From positions 62,001 through 126,000 of the forward strand of contig NJFT01000054.1 in NCBI GenBank assembly GCA_002221725.1: a stretch of DNA of 64,000 nucleotides, in the 5' to 3' direction. How positions within the stretch are numbered: position 1 is the stretch's first letter; every line of letters begins with the position of its first letter. The DNA comes from Scedosporium boydii (taxonomy: Eukaryota > Ascomycota > Sordariomycetes > Microascales > Microascaceae). Below, one piece after another: positions 46,863 through 57,973 of the stretch. The notes under the pieces were generated by a model. It searched no databases, was not told the origin of the DNA, and worked only from the letters and a program-made list of their open reading frames with translations. A program made the position numbers and the translations under genes.

Positions 46863-49823
46863 TCAGCCAAACTTGATACCAGAGTTCGGATCCCACGTCC
46901 CGGACGGTTGCTTCCCGCCCGGCGTATTTCCCCTCACCGGCGCCGCCGAAGGCCCCCCGAATTTGATTGGCATATCAGGAGTCCACATGCCCTGCATGGG
47001 CGCCATCGGCCGGGGTTGCTGCGGCGAAACTGTCGAGCCGGCCCAGGATTGGATGGGAGCCTCGGGCGGTGGCTCCTGAACGGCGGCGGGGATCGGTATG
47101 GGGTTTTGTGGTTGCTGTTGTAGGATGGGTTGGTGGTGTTGCGGTTGTGGTTGCTGGGGGAAGTAACTAGTTTCGGATGGTGGGTATGTCGTGGCTGGGG
47201 GCGAGTGGACTGGGCTGCGGCTGATGCTAAGAGTCGACAGCGGAGGAAGTGAGAGTTCCCTGGAGGGTGGCGTCAGTGATTGTACGAAGGAAGAAGAGGG
47301 ATATTAAGACAAAGAAAATAGAAAAAGAAAGGTATCCGTCGGAGGGAATACTCACTCTTCAAGGCTTCTCGCCTCCATCCTCCGCTGATTCGCCCACACT
47401 CTCGCCTGATCCCTAAAGATCTGCCCAACAATCTTGCTAAGATCATTGTAAAACTTCCTCCCCACCTCAAGGTTGTTGATAATCTCCTTATACTTGAAAT
47501 ACGCGTTCTCAAGCGTCTGAAGCCGCTGCTCCCTTAATCTTGTGCTCCCATCGCCCATCTTCTTCTGGCTCTCAAACTCGCGATTCACCCGCGTCACCTC
47601 CGTCAGCAACCTCTCCTGCTCTGCCTTCTCCTTATCCACGGCCTCGAGTTCGGGCTCGTAGAGCTTATCGAGCCGCTTCTCGAAGAAATCCTCAAAATGC
47701 GCCGGCACAATCGCTGTCGAAGGATACGTCCGTTCCAACCTCGCTGCCTCCTTGAGGATATCCGGTCGGATGTCGTCGGCGCGACATTTCTCCCTTAGCG
47801 CCTCGACCTTTTTCCTTCGCCGTGATTCAAGACGCAGCACGTCGTTGTACGCACCCCGCAGTCTTCCTATGACAGTTTTAAGGTTCTCGGGGATCGTAGC
47901 CTGTAGGCTCGACGGCACGTAGCTCATCAGATGCCTGTCGGGGCCCGCAAGGAGGGCCAGGGTTTCCGATACGGCGGCGAACTTTTCCCGCACGACACCG
48001 TCACTGCTCAGACTCGTGGCGAAGTATCCTTCTATCTCGCGGACTTGCTCCCAGAGCCTGCTTCCCTGGGGATCCTCGGGACCGGGGGGACGGGTCCACC
48101 TATCCGTGCCGTATTTCAGGCGCAGGCGATTATCTTCCTCCTCCTCGGAGGCTAGGATCTCGAGACCCTCGTCGAATATGGTTTGATCGGCGGCTCGGAG
48201 CTTTTCTATGTCGGTGAAACTCTTGTTAATTCGGTTGATGGCGTCAGCTTGCCTTATCTCCTCGGCGTGTTGCGTGAGGCTGTGCGGGAGTCCCAAGGGT
48301 TTTTCCAGCGCCTGCAGCGATCCGGGGAGACCTAGAGACGTGAGGACGGAGTGCACATCTTCAGTTAGGACCTCGAGGCTCTGGATGATGTTCTGGTTGA
48401 CTAGGCGATCTCTTCTTTCTTCGTAGATGGATGTCGCTTGGTGTACGGAGAATGGCACGAGGCGCGAGAACAGAGCGGGGCCGAATTCTGCCTGGTCGCC
48501 GAGATAATCGAGGGGTTTCGCTACCTGCGGCGGGGTCTTGGCAATGGCCATGTTGGCGCGGTCGAGGATCTTCAGTTCGGCTTTGGATGGCACGGCATCT
48601 ATGGGGAGGAAGGGGGGGAAAGGAGTTAGTTCAATCTATGCCTGGGAGGGATGTGTGGGCGCATACTTAGGTATATCATGTCATTGTCACGCTCCGCTCG
48701 CTTCAGATCCTCCTCAACCTTCTTCTTCAGATTCTGGAGATCGTCGATGACCGTCTTGTTGAGATATCCCTTCTTCGTATCCTTTAGCCCATCAACAACA
48801 CACTTAACCGAATCTTTCAGCCTCGCTACCTCCTCCCCAAACTTCCCCCTCTCGAGACACTCCCGCGCAGCGCGATACTGCGCCGCAGCCGCAAAGTGAT
48901 GATGTTTGGCGCTCATATGATGAATCCAAGCCGCGCTAATGGCATCACTTTTGACAGCCGCCTCCCCGGCAAGGTCATACAGATCCGAGACCCTAGCGGC
49001 CAGCTTCGCGATGCTTCCGTCCCTGTACCCGTCCATAACGGCCTTTAGCCAGAAGCACTCCTGGCTCTGGGCGAGCAGCAGCTGCGTCAGGGACTCGAGG
49101 GTATGCGCGTCCATGTCCTCGGGCGGATCGGACATCCTGAGCTCGGGGACGACCTCCTTGATCATGTGCTGCAAGACGCCGGCGGCGAGGGAGAAGTAGT
49201 TTGCGGCGGTCTTGAGGCCTTCGGTGGTGTTCCGGGGGGAGGATATGGCGAGTTGGGAGTAGAGGGCGGCGAGGTTGTAGAGGACGTTGAGGAGTTCGTA
49301 TTTGAGGTTGTTGCGGACCATGGGGCGGTCGACGTTGTAGCCGAGGGCGGGATACCAGGTGAAGTCGGCACCGATCTAGGAGAGCTGCAGGTTAGTCGCA
49401 GTGGTTTCCCAAGGAGTAGTATTGAACGGTTTAACGTAGGCAGAGAGGAAGGCCGGTGAATGCATACATCTATCGGGAACTTTCCGCCGATCCAGACCAG
49501 CTGGGCGGCGTAGGCCTGGAGCCTCTTGATTCCGCTCTGGTGCGGTTCACGGACATTCACGGCGTCGGTCCGGAGCGCATCGATGACCTCGAGGTCCTGA
49601 CGAAACATGTCCGGGTGCTGGTCATATTTTACGCTGATGTACTTCTTGATAGCTGTCGAGAGGGAGAGGTGCACGCCCTTTCGGAAGGGGAGGGAGATGA
49701 TGTTTGCGCTAGACAGGAGGTACGCGGCAAGAAGCAGGCTCTAAGTTAGTGGATGTTGGAAAGGAAAATAGGGGAGCGTGGGAGAGAATGGTAAAGGTTG
49801 AATGCGTGTATTACTTACGCCAT
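46863..49823 (-). CDS. palA: PalA/Rim20 pH-response regulator (BRO1 and V domains)
   Basis: Five minus-strand exons, 49823..49819, 49708..49468, 49375..48667, 48598..47356 and 47259..46863, give 864 residues. Exon 1 is only five bases (ATGGC); splicing gives MAANIISLPFRKG, the expected start. The BRO1 domain (about 4-385) includes SVKYDQHPDMFRQDL, AYAAQLVWIGGKFPID, ADFTWYPALGYN and ELLNVLYNLAALYSQLA. A long coiled V domain follows (to about 730), then a Pro/Gln-rich tail. PalA/Rim20 binds YPxL/I motifs of the transcription factor PacC/Rim101 and the ESCRT-III protein Vps32, bringing PacC to the PalB protease at endosomes at alkaline pH. Its length is close to A. nidulans PalA (about 850). Four introns, all with matching phases. 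Confidence 0.94.
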
Positions 49824-50495
49824 CACGGTGGCTCTGTGGATTGCAGTTTTGTCGCAATGCTCAGTGGAGGGCAGGATGTGAAGGGTCGATTCGAGATGTT
49901 TGGAAGAATCCGGCGTGATGAAGTCATCGCGGTGATTTTCTAGGTGACCAAGGCAACCGCGGAGAATCTCGAAGTATTTCGTCTAAGTAAATAGCGTCGA
50001 AGGTACAAGGAAAGAACACCTCGACCAACTGAGGGCGGGGGCGGGGTTGTTCAAAATTATTCAGGGTCGAGCCTGAGGCGGGTTATCAACACCTCTGGGC
50101 AACGTCATCATTTATTGACATTGCAGCCCAACGCGTTAGGAGCCTCGGAGCGTTTGAGTAGTGATGACGTCTCATTTTAGGGGCTTTACTCCCGCTCATC
50201 GGGTTCTACAATCAATACCACCAATCGTCTCACTTGATGTGTGGTGGCCAGTGCTAATTCGGAGGTATTGGCCGTCCGTCCCATTGCATTCAGTTAAGGG
50301 TCCCCGATCAATTGAGTTCTGGATCTATTGAAATATCATGACTCTCCCTATTTCCAAATAGCATGTAGTCTCGAATTAATATCGTTTCGTTTTCGGCAAT
50401 ACTCGTATCTCGTAAAATCAAAGAAATGCAAACATAAAATCACACCAATACATTCATGGGTTAAAAACTTCCGACCATCAAAGATTCCAAAAATC
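49824..50495. other. Promoter region of PalA and 3' side of the SYLF gene
   Basis: About 670 bases between two minus-strand genes. I see no coding region and no perfect copy of the dispersed 9-mer. Confidence 0.5.
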
Positions 50496-52394
50496 CTAGT
50501 GATACGTCGGTCCCTTCTGATCCCCCGTCCCCGGATATGGCACCGCTGGCTCCTGATAAGCCGGCAGCTCCTCACCTCTAGCCGGCCCCGAAGCCGAAGG
50601 ACTCGCCTCATCCGCCTTGTAGTATCCAACATGTTCATGTTGCACGGGAGGAGGAGCACCCACAACTACAGTGCTCGACCCAGCCTGAACTGGCGGGTTA
50701 GCCACCGCCGGAGCAGCCACCGCTGGGGTAGCGACAGCTGGAGGCACGATGACTTCCTCGCCCTCCTCCTTCCGGGCCTCCGCCTTCTTCAGCGCATCCA
50801 ACAGCACCGCGGTGGCCTTGGGCCAAAGATGGGGGCTCTCCTGCGGCACGAGACCCTCCGCGCGGAGGATACGTTCCGCAGCGACCCTCTGACCGTAGAA
50901 AGCATGATTGGCCTCCTTGCGCTCGGTAATGACAGTGCCATCGGCTTGGATGCCCGCCCAGAGGCCGCGTGACTTGATGTACGTGAAGACCGGGGCGAGA
51001 GACTTGAAGCTGCTAGCCGTTCGGCGGTGAGAAGAAGTTGGCCGCTCCTTACCGTCTGGTGTGAGCTTGGTCGGGTCTGTCGGCGTGCCAGGTGCGACCC
51101 CCGCTGCAGGTTGACCCTGCTGCGCGGGCTCCACGACAGTGGGGGGATGGGCTTCAGCAGAAACAGGCTCCGCAGGCTTCTCCTTTCCATACCCGCTATG
51201 CCCATCACCACCTTCATGCCCACCCGACCCCGCGCCAATATCAACCTTCCCTCCAGCCCCAAACGGTCCCGCCGTAACAGCAACCGACGAGCCCAGACTC
51301 ACGCGTGTGTGCATAAACGCCTCGAGGGCCTCCCGGCTATTGATCACGCACACGCAATCGTAGATATCGACACCCGCCATGAACCCCGCTCCGAGAGTGT
51401 GCACCTGTATGGCCGACGGCGGGCTCCACGAGCCGTCGGGGAGACGCGCGATGAGGATGCCCGAGCCGGTGGCGGCGGAGAATTGGAAGCCGATGCGGGC
51501 GGTCGTGAAGATGGCGAGGCCGACGGCGTTGTGGAGGACTTTGCTGGGGATTCGAAGGATGGCTCTGTCGCTGGATCGGGATCTCTTCTTGTCCTTCTTG
51601 CTTTCGTCCTTGGGCGTTACTGGGCGCTGGCCTTCGCCGTGAGCTCCGTCCTCTAGAAGGTGAATAAGGTTAGTTTCTAAAACTCTCTGCCTGTAGTAGG
51701 AAGGAAGACAAATAAATAGTCCGGCGCAAAACTTACTACAGAAACTCGTAAGAATGGCAGCTGCCTTTTCGCACTCCTTGTCCATAGTACTAGGCAAGAA
51801 AGCCTGCGATCCCATCTTATTGGCAAACGCATTAATCGGTGCCGCTGCCTTCGCGCCAAGCAGGTGCATCTTGGCACTCCATGCCTTTGCCTTCGCATGC
51901 CTGTTTTCGTCGCTGGTCAACTCTGGCTCGGCCGGCGGAGCGTTGGGGGCAGCACCGGCGGGGTGGTAGCCGGGGTAGCTGGCGGGGTTGTAATCGGGGA
52001 GGGGCACCTCATCAGGATGTTGGGTTGGCGGCGGAGGGAACTGTGCCTGGCCTGGTTGGGTTTGGTTCGCGGTTTGGGGTGTCCCATACGCCGGTTGCTG
52101 CTGCTGCTGCGGAGGGGGTCCAGGTGGAGGGTTGTAGGATGCCTCGTGGGTGTATTGCGACTGAGCTGGCGGAGGACCAGGAGGCGGGGGTGGGAATTGG
52201 GTTTGGGCTTGGTCCGCGGTCTGGGGCGTCTCGTACGCAGGCTGCTGCTGTACAGAAGGAGGGCCGGCCGGAGGATTGTAGGATGCATCGTGAGTGTATT
52301 GAGATTGCGCCGGGGGAGGACCAGGAGGAGGGGGTGGGAAGTATTGCTGGTCGCCCTTGGGCTTGTCGCTTGGCGGGGCAGTGTTGTCTGTCAT
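50496..52394 (-). CDS. SYLF-domain protein (Ysc84/SH3YL1 family)
   Basis: Two exons, 52394..51737 and 51652..50496, give 604 residues. The intron (GTAAGT, CTAAC, CTTCTAG) rebuilds the family motif SFCKDG, and the unspliced frame also stays open. The N-terminus has two tandem ~50-residue proline-rich units (about 19-66 and 67-118), each with PPPPPGPPPAQSQYTH. The SYLF (DUF500) domain starts at about 198 with LPSTMDKECEKAA and continues through IPSKVLHNAVGLAIFTTARIG and the SGILIARLPDGSWSPPSAI strand. It is then interrupted by ~80 low-complexity residues (about 357-438) before its last part, VFTYIKSRGLWAGIQADGTV. Ysc84-type proteins bind phosphoinositides and actin at endocytic sites. There is no SH3 domain; the proline tracts could instead be SH3 ligands. 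Confidence 0.88.
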   Translation of the reverse strand: MTDNTAPPSDKPKGDQQYFPPPPPGPPPAQSQYTHDASYNPPAGPPSVQQQPAYETPQTADQAQTQFPPPPPGPPPAQSQYTHEASYNPPPGPPPQQQQQPAYGTPQTANQTQPGQAQFPPPPTQHPDEVPLPDYNPASYPGYHPAGAAPNAPPAEPELTSDENRHAKAKAWSAKMHLLGAKAAAPINAFANKMGSQAFLPSTMDKECEKAAAILTSFCSKFCAGLFICLPSYYRQRVLETNLIHLLEDGAHGEGQRPVTPKDESKKDKKRSRSSDRAILRIPSKVLHNAVGLAIFTTARIGFQFSAATGSGILIARLPDGSWSPPSAIQVHTLGAGFMAGVDIYDCVCVINSREALEAFMHTRVSLGSSVAVTAGPFGAGGKVDIGAGSGGHEGGDGHSGYGKEKPAEPVSAEAHPPTVVEPAQQGQPAAGVAPGTPTDPTKLTPDGKERPTSSHRRTASSFKSLAPVFTYIKSRGLWAGIQADGTVITERKEANHAFYGQRVAAERILRAEGLVPQESPHLWPKATAVLLDALKKAEARKEEGEEVIVPPAVATPAVAAPAVANPPVQAGSSTVVVGAPPPVQHEHVGYYKADEASPSASGPARGEELPAYQEPAVPYPGTGDQKGPTYH

Positions 52395-53773
52395 GATGTT
52401 TGTGGATATGGAGTTCTGTGAGTTGGAACTGGAGGTGTTATTTTGATTATTTTGATAGAGGTGAATGAGGAGAGAGTTTACACGATTCGATGGAATTGCC
52501 TGATGGTCACCAACTCGAGATGTTAAGTGCAGTGATGCTGGGCTGCCTCTTTTATGGGGATGCTGCGATATTATTGTGATGCTTGTAATGGGCTGATGTC
52601 ATCGCTTGTGTCGTCACTTCCCAAACAGGCCGCGTATTCAGGTCGCAAGCGGTCTCCTCTTCCTCTTATTGTCCCATGTCTTAAGGGTTCGCCACAACGC
52701 AAAGCCACACAATTACGTTGGGAGGCTACGCATCGCGGATCCACTGAACGATATTGCGGTTAAGAGATCGATGAGAATAGATTTAGACAGAAGCCGAGTC
52801 CTGGTGGACTGGCGGACTGTCGCGGGAGATGAGGAAGTGCTGCAATCAATGCGGGGAATATTGGAGACACTGCGTTGACAGCATTTCTAGGATTAATATC
52901 CCATCTCCCTCCTGGATGTGCTAGCTTCATCTGAAATCTTACAAAGGGGGGTTGCGGACGCGAACCGGATCCCCGTGAGGCGGCGGCGTGGAAACGGCCT
53001 AGTGAACACCGCGCCGTGGAGGGAACAGCATGGTACCGGGGATGGCTGGTGATCCTCCCAGTCTCCAAGGGAACCCACAGACCGTCGTGCAAAGTCTTGA
53101 GGGTGCTCAATCATTTCCCATGATGAAGCAGCTGGTAGGAACTACCTTCAAGATGGTCCGTTGGCTTCGCACCTGGTCCGTCGCTGATTTTTCTCTTCGC
53201 ATGCTTCACTTGACTCGATGCTTAGAGCGAGAATAACCATTTGGCTAGGCCACCTCAAATCCAGGGGATGTCCTAATGTCACAGGAGGGCCCTATCAATA
53301 AGGGATGGCTGTCTCTGTCCTGTTCTTCTCCTACTTTCAGAAGCTGGGCTGGACATCGGCCAGCTCTGACTTGGAAAGCCGGGTATGGTATCAGGAGTCT
53401 TCATACGGCATCTCCTGGCTTCTTCTAGAACTTCGTATGGGGTAAGAATTGACGTCCTCGGTCTTGTGGCACTCTACTGAGGTGTGGGCCTGCCTGATCG
53501 GGCGGGACCAAGCAACATCCTTTCTACGGGTTGCCCAGGCTAGACCTGGATTCGCCAGTAAAGTAGAGGGTTAGCAGCGTAGAGGATAGAATGGCTTGAT
53601 AGAACAAGGTCTGTATTGCTCAAATAGAAACGCTGATAATATAACCTTTACCGAAATTAATACACGAATGAATAATTCGGGCTGCTAGGGGTGCATTTGA
53701 GGGTTTGATATGAACTCACTTTCTCCCCTCCCCCAGTTGACATGTTTGCGCGGATCGTAAACCATGCGGTATT
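52395..53773. other. Intergenic region
   Basis: About 1.4 kb: the SYLF gene promoter on the left and the 3' side of the next minus-strand gene on the right. ORFs are short and unrecognisable. One degenerate AACTTCGTA lies near 53,429. Confidence 0.5.
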
Positions 53774-54805
53774 TCATCTCCTCGTCCTTACCCTAACCAC
53801 CAACCCATATCCGTTCTTACTCTCCCATATACCAAACTCATTCTCTCTCCGAAAAGTAACTTCCTCGGGCCTCACAGTCATGACGACAGCTTCCTCCACC
53901 GGCAACGTAGACCTCCTCCGCAACCCTTGAAAAGGCGCAGGCTTCGGCGCCGGCTCAAGTGGATCGGGCGACTTGAACATGCTCCACCGGCTCTGCTTCG
54001 GCGGCTGCTTGGTAAGCACGGCAGGACCGGGGACCGGAGCGACGGGCGGTGGAGAAGCCTGTCTCGGCGGGGGAGCCCTAGGCTGGAGATGCCTGGCGAG
54101 CCTCTTGGCCAACTCCTCGTCCTGCCACCAGAGCCAGTCGGGGGGTTTCCGGCCTCCGGTTAGCCCGCCGTCGAGATCCTCACCCCATCGGCCCCAGTCG
54201 TCGAATTCCTCGCGCGTCTGCCACGGGTTAGACCTGTTCACCCCGGAAGTTTCCTCGGCGGCGGCGGTTATGAAGTCGCTGTTCGCCTGATCGAGGCGTA
54301 GTTTCTCCGCCGTTTCCTTATCAACTTCTACGCGGACCAGTTCGTGGATTTCCCCATCGGGTCTCGAGGTGCGCGCCGAGGCGTTGGCATTGGCGAAGAG
54401 CCAGTCACCTGGAACCGCGGCGGCGGGAACGATGGTGAGTTCGGCTAGCGGGGGAAGGGAAGGGCGGGTTGCGAACTGGTGGAGGAGGTTTTCGATGTGG
54501 GGGATGAGGAGGGAGATGAGGGCCAGATCCGAGGCGGTGCGGGTTGTGTGGTGGGCTTCTTGGGACTCACGGATCAGGCGGGGCAGGTTCGTGAGGTGGG
54601 CTGCGAGGTGGGATATTGGGTTTGGTTTTTCGCTGGTGAAGGTTTGGGGAGGGGGAAACTGGGATGTGGGCGGGGGACTGGGGACGGACTCGGAGTAAGA
54701 GGGCGGCGAGTAGCCGGGAGGTGATGTGGATTTGGACATGTTGGATTTGGACATGTCGCGGACGTTGAGGTGATGTGTATGTTTGGATGGAGGTGGGTTT
54801 GCCAA
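53774..54805 (-). CDS. Hypothetical protein, proline-rich with a conserved-looking core
   Basis: One uninterrupted 343-residue frame; I do not recognise the family. Visible: a Ser/Pro/Tyr-rich N-terminus (PPGYSPPSYSE), a helical hydrophobic core (about 60-120, with LIPHIENLLHQFATRP), VPGDWLFANANASA, a Trp-rich segment (about 190-240, with WGRWGEDLDGG and DWLWWQDEELAKRL), a Pro-rich spacer, and a basic end with ENEFGIWESKNGYGLVVRVRTRR. There are no membrane segments. The even, non-repetitive core supports a real gene. A second ATG at residue 18 (MSKSNMSKS) could be the start. Confidence 0.72.
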   Translation of the reverse strand: MANPPPSKHTHHLNVRDMSKSNMSKSTSPPGYSPPSYSESVPSPPPTSQFPPPQTFTSEKPNPISHLAAHLTNLPRLIRESQEAHHTTRTASDLALISLLIPHIENLLHQFATRPSLPPLAELTIVPAAAVPGDWLFANANASARTSRPDGEIHELVRVEVDKETAEKLRLDQANSDFITAAAEETSGVNRSNPWQTREEFDDWGRWGEDLDGGLTGGRKPPDWLWWQDEELAKRLARHLQPRAPPPRQASPPPVAPVPGPAVLTKQPPKQSRWSMFKSPDPLEPAPKPAPFQGLRRRSTLPVEEAVVMTVRPEEVTFRRENEFGIWESKNGYGLVVRVRTRR

Positions 54806-55484
54806 GGTCGTGTTGGCGCGGAAGAGTCAAGGGCGAGAGAGGATCAAGGTGAACTCAAGGCTCCAGAGAGGGCGATAGGGATAGAGAAGGTGAATGATAT
54901 TGAGGGATCAGTTCTAACGAAACAAACAAACAAACTAGCGCGATAAAGCCTGGGCGGGGTTAGAACAATGAGGCTTTGTGAATGGAGAAGAGAATTGATG
55001 CTAAGTTGGGTTCGATCCTTGGGACCCTGTCCTGTTCTTTGCGTTTTCTCGTTTAGTTCTATTGAGGCCTCAGATCAATGTGATTAGCTGGGCGCAGCAC
55101 GTTCTAGCATTCCCCGAGTTGGCCAGACCTGACCTGGTCAGCGGACTGGATCATCACTAAACCTCGATATCAAGTGCCTCTAATGTCGTTTTGATGACCA
55201 GGCTCTGCGACGAGGATGCCGTTCAGGAGTGCTCGGAGTACATTTGATGTGGTTTGGTTTGCTTCGTAGACATTGAAAATTATTGACAGACTAATTCTTG
55301 ACGGAACAAGATCGGATCAATCCCGATCAGACCCAATTTCTGCCTCGCCACCCCAGCACGCGATATCGCTCGATGATGCTTAACTGCAGCTCATTGATAC
55401 TTCCAGATCCAGCATCATCACAGCTTCGGAACTTTCAGCCCGAAAAACTTCCATAAAAGCGACCGAAGCGATCTGCGATATGTC

Positions 55485-55493
55485 TACGAAGTA
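55485..55493. repeat. Dispersed 9-mer TACGAAGTA
   Basis: Perfect copy in CTACGAAGTAC, non-coding. Confidence 0.6.
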
Positions 55494-56674
55494 CCTTTTA
55501 TAAACTAAATCAAACTTGCGAGTTCCGCTCTCGTCGGTCTGTCCTTTGAAGGAAGCGCACTCAATCGTCCTGGTCAGTGACCAGTGATCAGTGATCACCC
55601 CACTCGCGACATCAGGTTCGGAAGGTTCCCAGGAGGCTGTGTTTGGTGTTCCAATTATCGAGTGGGAAACTCAGTCCTCAGTCCTCAGTGAGCAATAGGC
55701 CATCGTCCTGCACTGCCCACCCGCCAAGATCCTGCCTTGGCGCTCCTAAGCGATCAGCACATTTTCAATGAATCATTTGATGTGCATGCACCTGCACATG
55801 CCATATGCCATGGGCGAGTTTGTCTGGAGCTTGAAAACATTGATCGATAAGGCCTTCTCTTAATGTGATGCCGAAACATTTCATGCCTCAATCCGGCTCA
55901 AAATCATTGTGTTTACCCGCGACTAGGCTTTCTCCCCTTGAAAAATGCTTCCTAGAGCGGGCAGCAGCGCGGGCGAACCAAAGATGAACAACTGTGACTG
56001 CACAAAATATTGGCAACACTGATGCTCCTGCATTCCGTCGCGCGATTGACAGCCGAGACAGCGAAAGCCGGATTTACCCATTTCTCATCTCGTCGTCGGA
56101 GTTGATAAACCACTATTAATGGCCATGCATGGAATTTGATGCTCGAGATTGGTCTAAAACTGTAAATACGCTAGAGTGTCTCTCCAAGATGAAGATGGGT
56201 GGGATGAGGTGGCTGAGCAACGGTGAGCCCAAGACAGCAATTTCCTTCCCAGACTGCCACATCGGTCAGAGCCGGTACCCTATTCCGTGACCCTTGTTAC
56301 CTCCTCCATGGCTGCAAGGCTCTACGTCGTTAACTCCATGCCCTGATACCCCGGAAGGGTGCCATGAGCTCCACTAGACCCTTGTCCAGGGCTGGCTGCC
56401 CGAGCTTCCAACAAGAGCTCCCAGGATGGCGCGGAGTTGTGAATCTGCCAAGCTCTCACACAAACAGGACTTCCAAACGCTTTCCGGCACAAGAAACGAG
56501 GACATTACACAACAGATGCACCAAGATCCTTTGGTACTCTCCGAGGCCAATTGCAATCATGGTCTGATCTATTTTGCTTGTGAGGGGGCACAGCACCACA
56601 CCAACCAGAGTCCCGTCGCATGTCAGCTTCGGTACAACTTTCTCCCCAGGCAATATGCATGGCTGCTGTTCGCA

Positions 56675-56705
56675 TACTTCGTACAGAGCTTATTTGTACG
56701 AAGTA
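56675..56705. repeat. Hairpin with 11-bp arms built from two copies of the 9-mer
   Basis: TACTTCGTACA (56675-56685) and TGTACGAAGTA (56695-56705) are perfect reverse complements separated by nine bases. It is the largest clean hairpin I found in the window. Confidence 0.75.
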
Positions 56706-57679
56706 ATAATGACACCCAAACACCGTACCACCACGAGCACAAGTACCCCCCACTCTCGAACGGTTTCTGGGCCTCAAACTTTCTTGCTCTGCAATGCGTA
56801 TGGTACGAAATAAGCGACCCTGGGCCTCAAACAGGAAGCACATTCCTGGGCTCTTCTGCAGCCCGTTGGAACGGGTCTCCTTTGAATAAAGGAGCCATAA
56901 TAGGACGATCTTGAGAGCTCGGAGCCTCGGCATGAAAGACAAAAGATGTGTCAAACAAATATCAAACTCCTCTTGTTAACTTGGGCTCACTCAGCCCCAG
57001 GCTGCCCAAAGACCTAAACTCGAAAAATACTAAGCCCAAGTCTGCCTGGTGTGATGTTTGAGGTGCTGAGGTACTGGGATTGATCACCAAGGCAGAATCA
57101 ATCATTGTGAACCTTGCTGGCCAGCCGCTAAAGCATGCCGCTTGGCGTCTCGCTCCCTCGCTCCTCAGCGTTAGCCGATGTTCCTGGGAACGGTAGTGGG
57201 ACCTTGTCTTTTGTTTTCCCGCATGACGCCTCCGCCCCAAGCTAATTTGGAGCTTCCAGTCTTCCAGAAGCAGCCGAGACCTCAGCTCTGGAGCTACTTT
57301 GTACTACTTGTAGGCTATGCCCTGCTCACTGCGGGAAGAAATAAGATGAGGACAGCCGTTTGGCTTGACTAGACTTCGCAGGGTCGAAAAAGCCCGGGAC
57401 ATGGGGCGGAGAGCACCCAGTAAAAGATCCAGTTCTATGATGTAATTTCCTGGGGACCGTGTTTACCTCCCCTGTCAGTTGTCACTCAGGTACGACCTTG
57501 ACCGAGCCAGCAGCTTTGCTTCGCCTCCTCAAATGCTGTACGAATAATGTACCATAGCTCTGGACTAGGTCATGCTAGCTCTTGGCTTGGCGATCTGAAT
57601 GAAGCCCAACAGATCATACCGATGGACCAGGCTGTGTCAAAACCAAGTTCCGTCCTTCTAATTGAGGCTCAATCCTTTG

Positions 57680-57692
57680 TATATATAAATAG
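57680..57692 (+). promoter_or_regulatory. TATA-like element upstream of flotillin
   Basis: TATATATAAATAG lies about 280 bases upstream of the flotillin start codon. It would be a TATA box only if the leader is about 250 bases long; there is no direct evidence of a transcription start. Confidence 0.25.
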
Positions 57693-57973
57693 GTAGATGC
57701 ATGTGTAGCTCCCCCAGTTGGAAGCTTTCCTCTGAATCTTTCACATCTCCGTCCGTGATTTGTATCCTGAGAGACCTTGTTCTTCGGGTACCTCCAATCT
57801 ACGCATTCCATTTCGGTTTCCTCAGCGGTGTCGCAAACCGAAGCAACCGATTTAGAGAATACGATCAAAGCAAATACTGAACCAACACTGACAGCGAGGA
57901 CGACCATCCTTCGTCCAATTTCTTTTTCTCTTGAAATTTTCAATTAATTAGTTCACTCCTTCAAACCGCCAAA

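Larger units (their letters stand above)
54806..57973. other. Divergent intergenic region
   Basis: About 3.2 kb between a minus-strand unknown and flotillin (+). It holds three perfect copies of the dispersed 9-mer (55485, 56675, 56697). Frames of up to 162 codons exist but show no domain. A 109-codon minus-strand frame at 57614-57943 has a hydrophobic start but overlaps the flotillin promoter; I do not call it. Confidence 0.5.

Noticed and set aside
55008..55018. tRNA B-box-like GGGTTCGATCC
   Set aside because: No cloverleaf can be drawn around it.
56426..56914. 162-codon plus-strand frame
   Set aside because: No domain, spans the 9-mer hairpin, and overlaps frames on the other strand; composition looks non-coding.
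57614..57943. 109-codon minus-strand frame with a hydrophobic start
   Set aside because: It lies in the flotillin promoter, runs through the TATA-like element and has no family resemblance.
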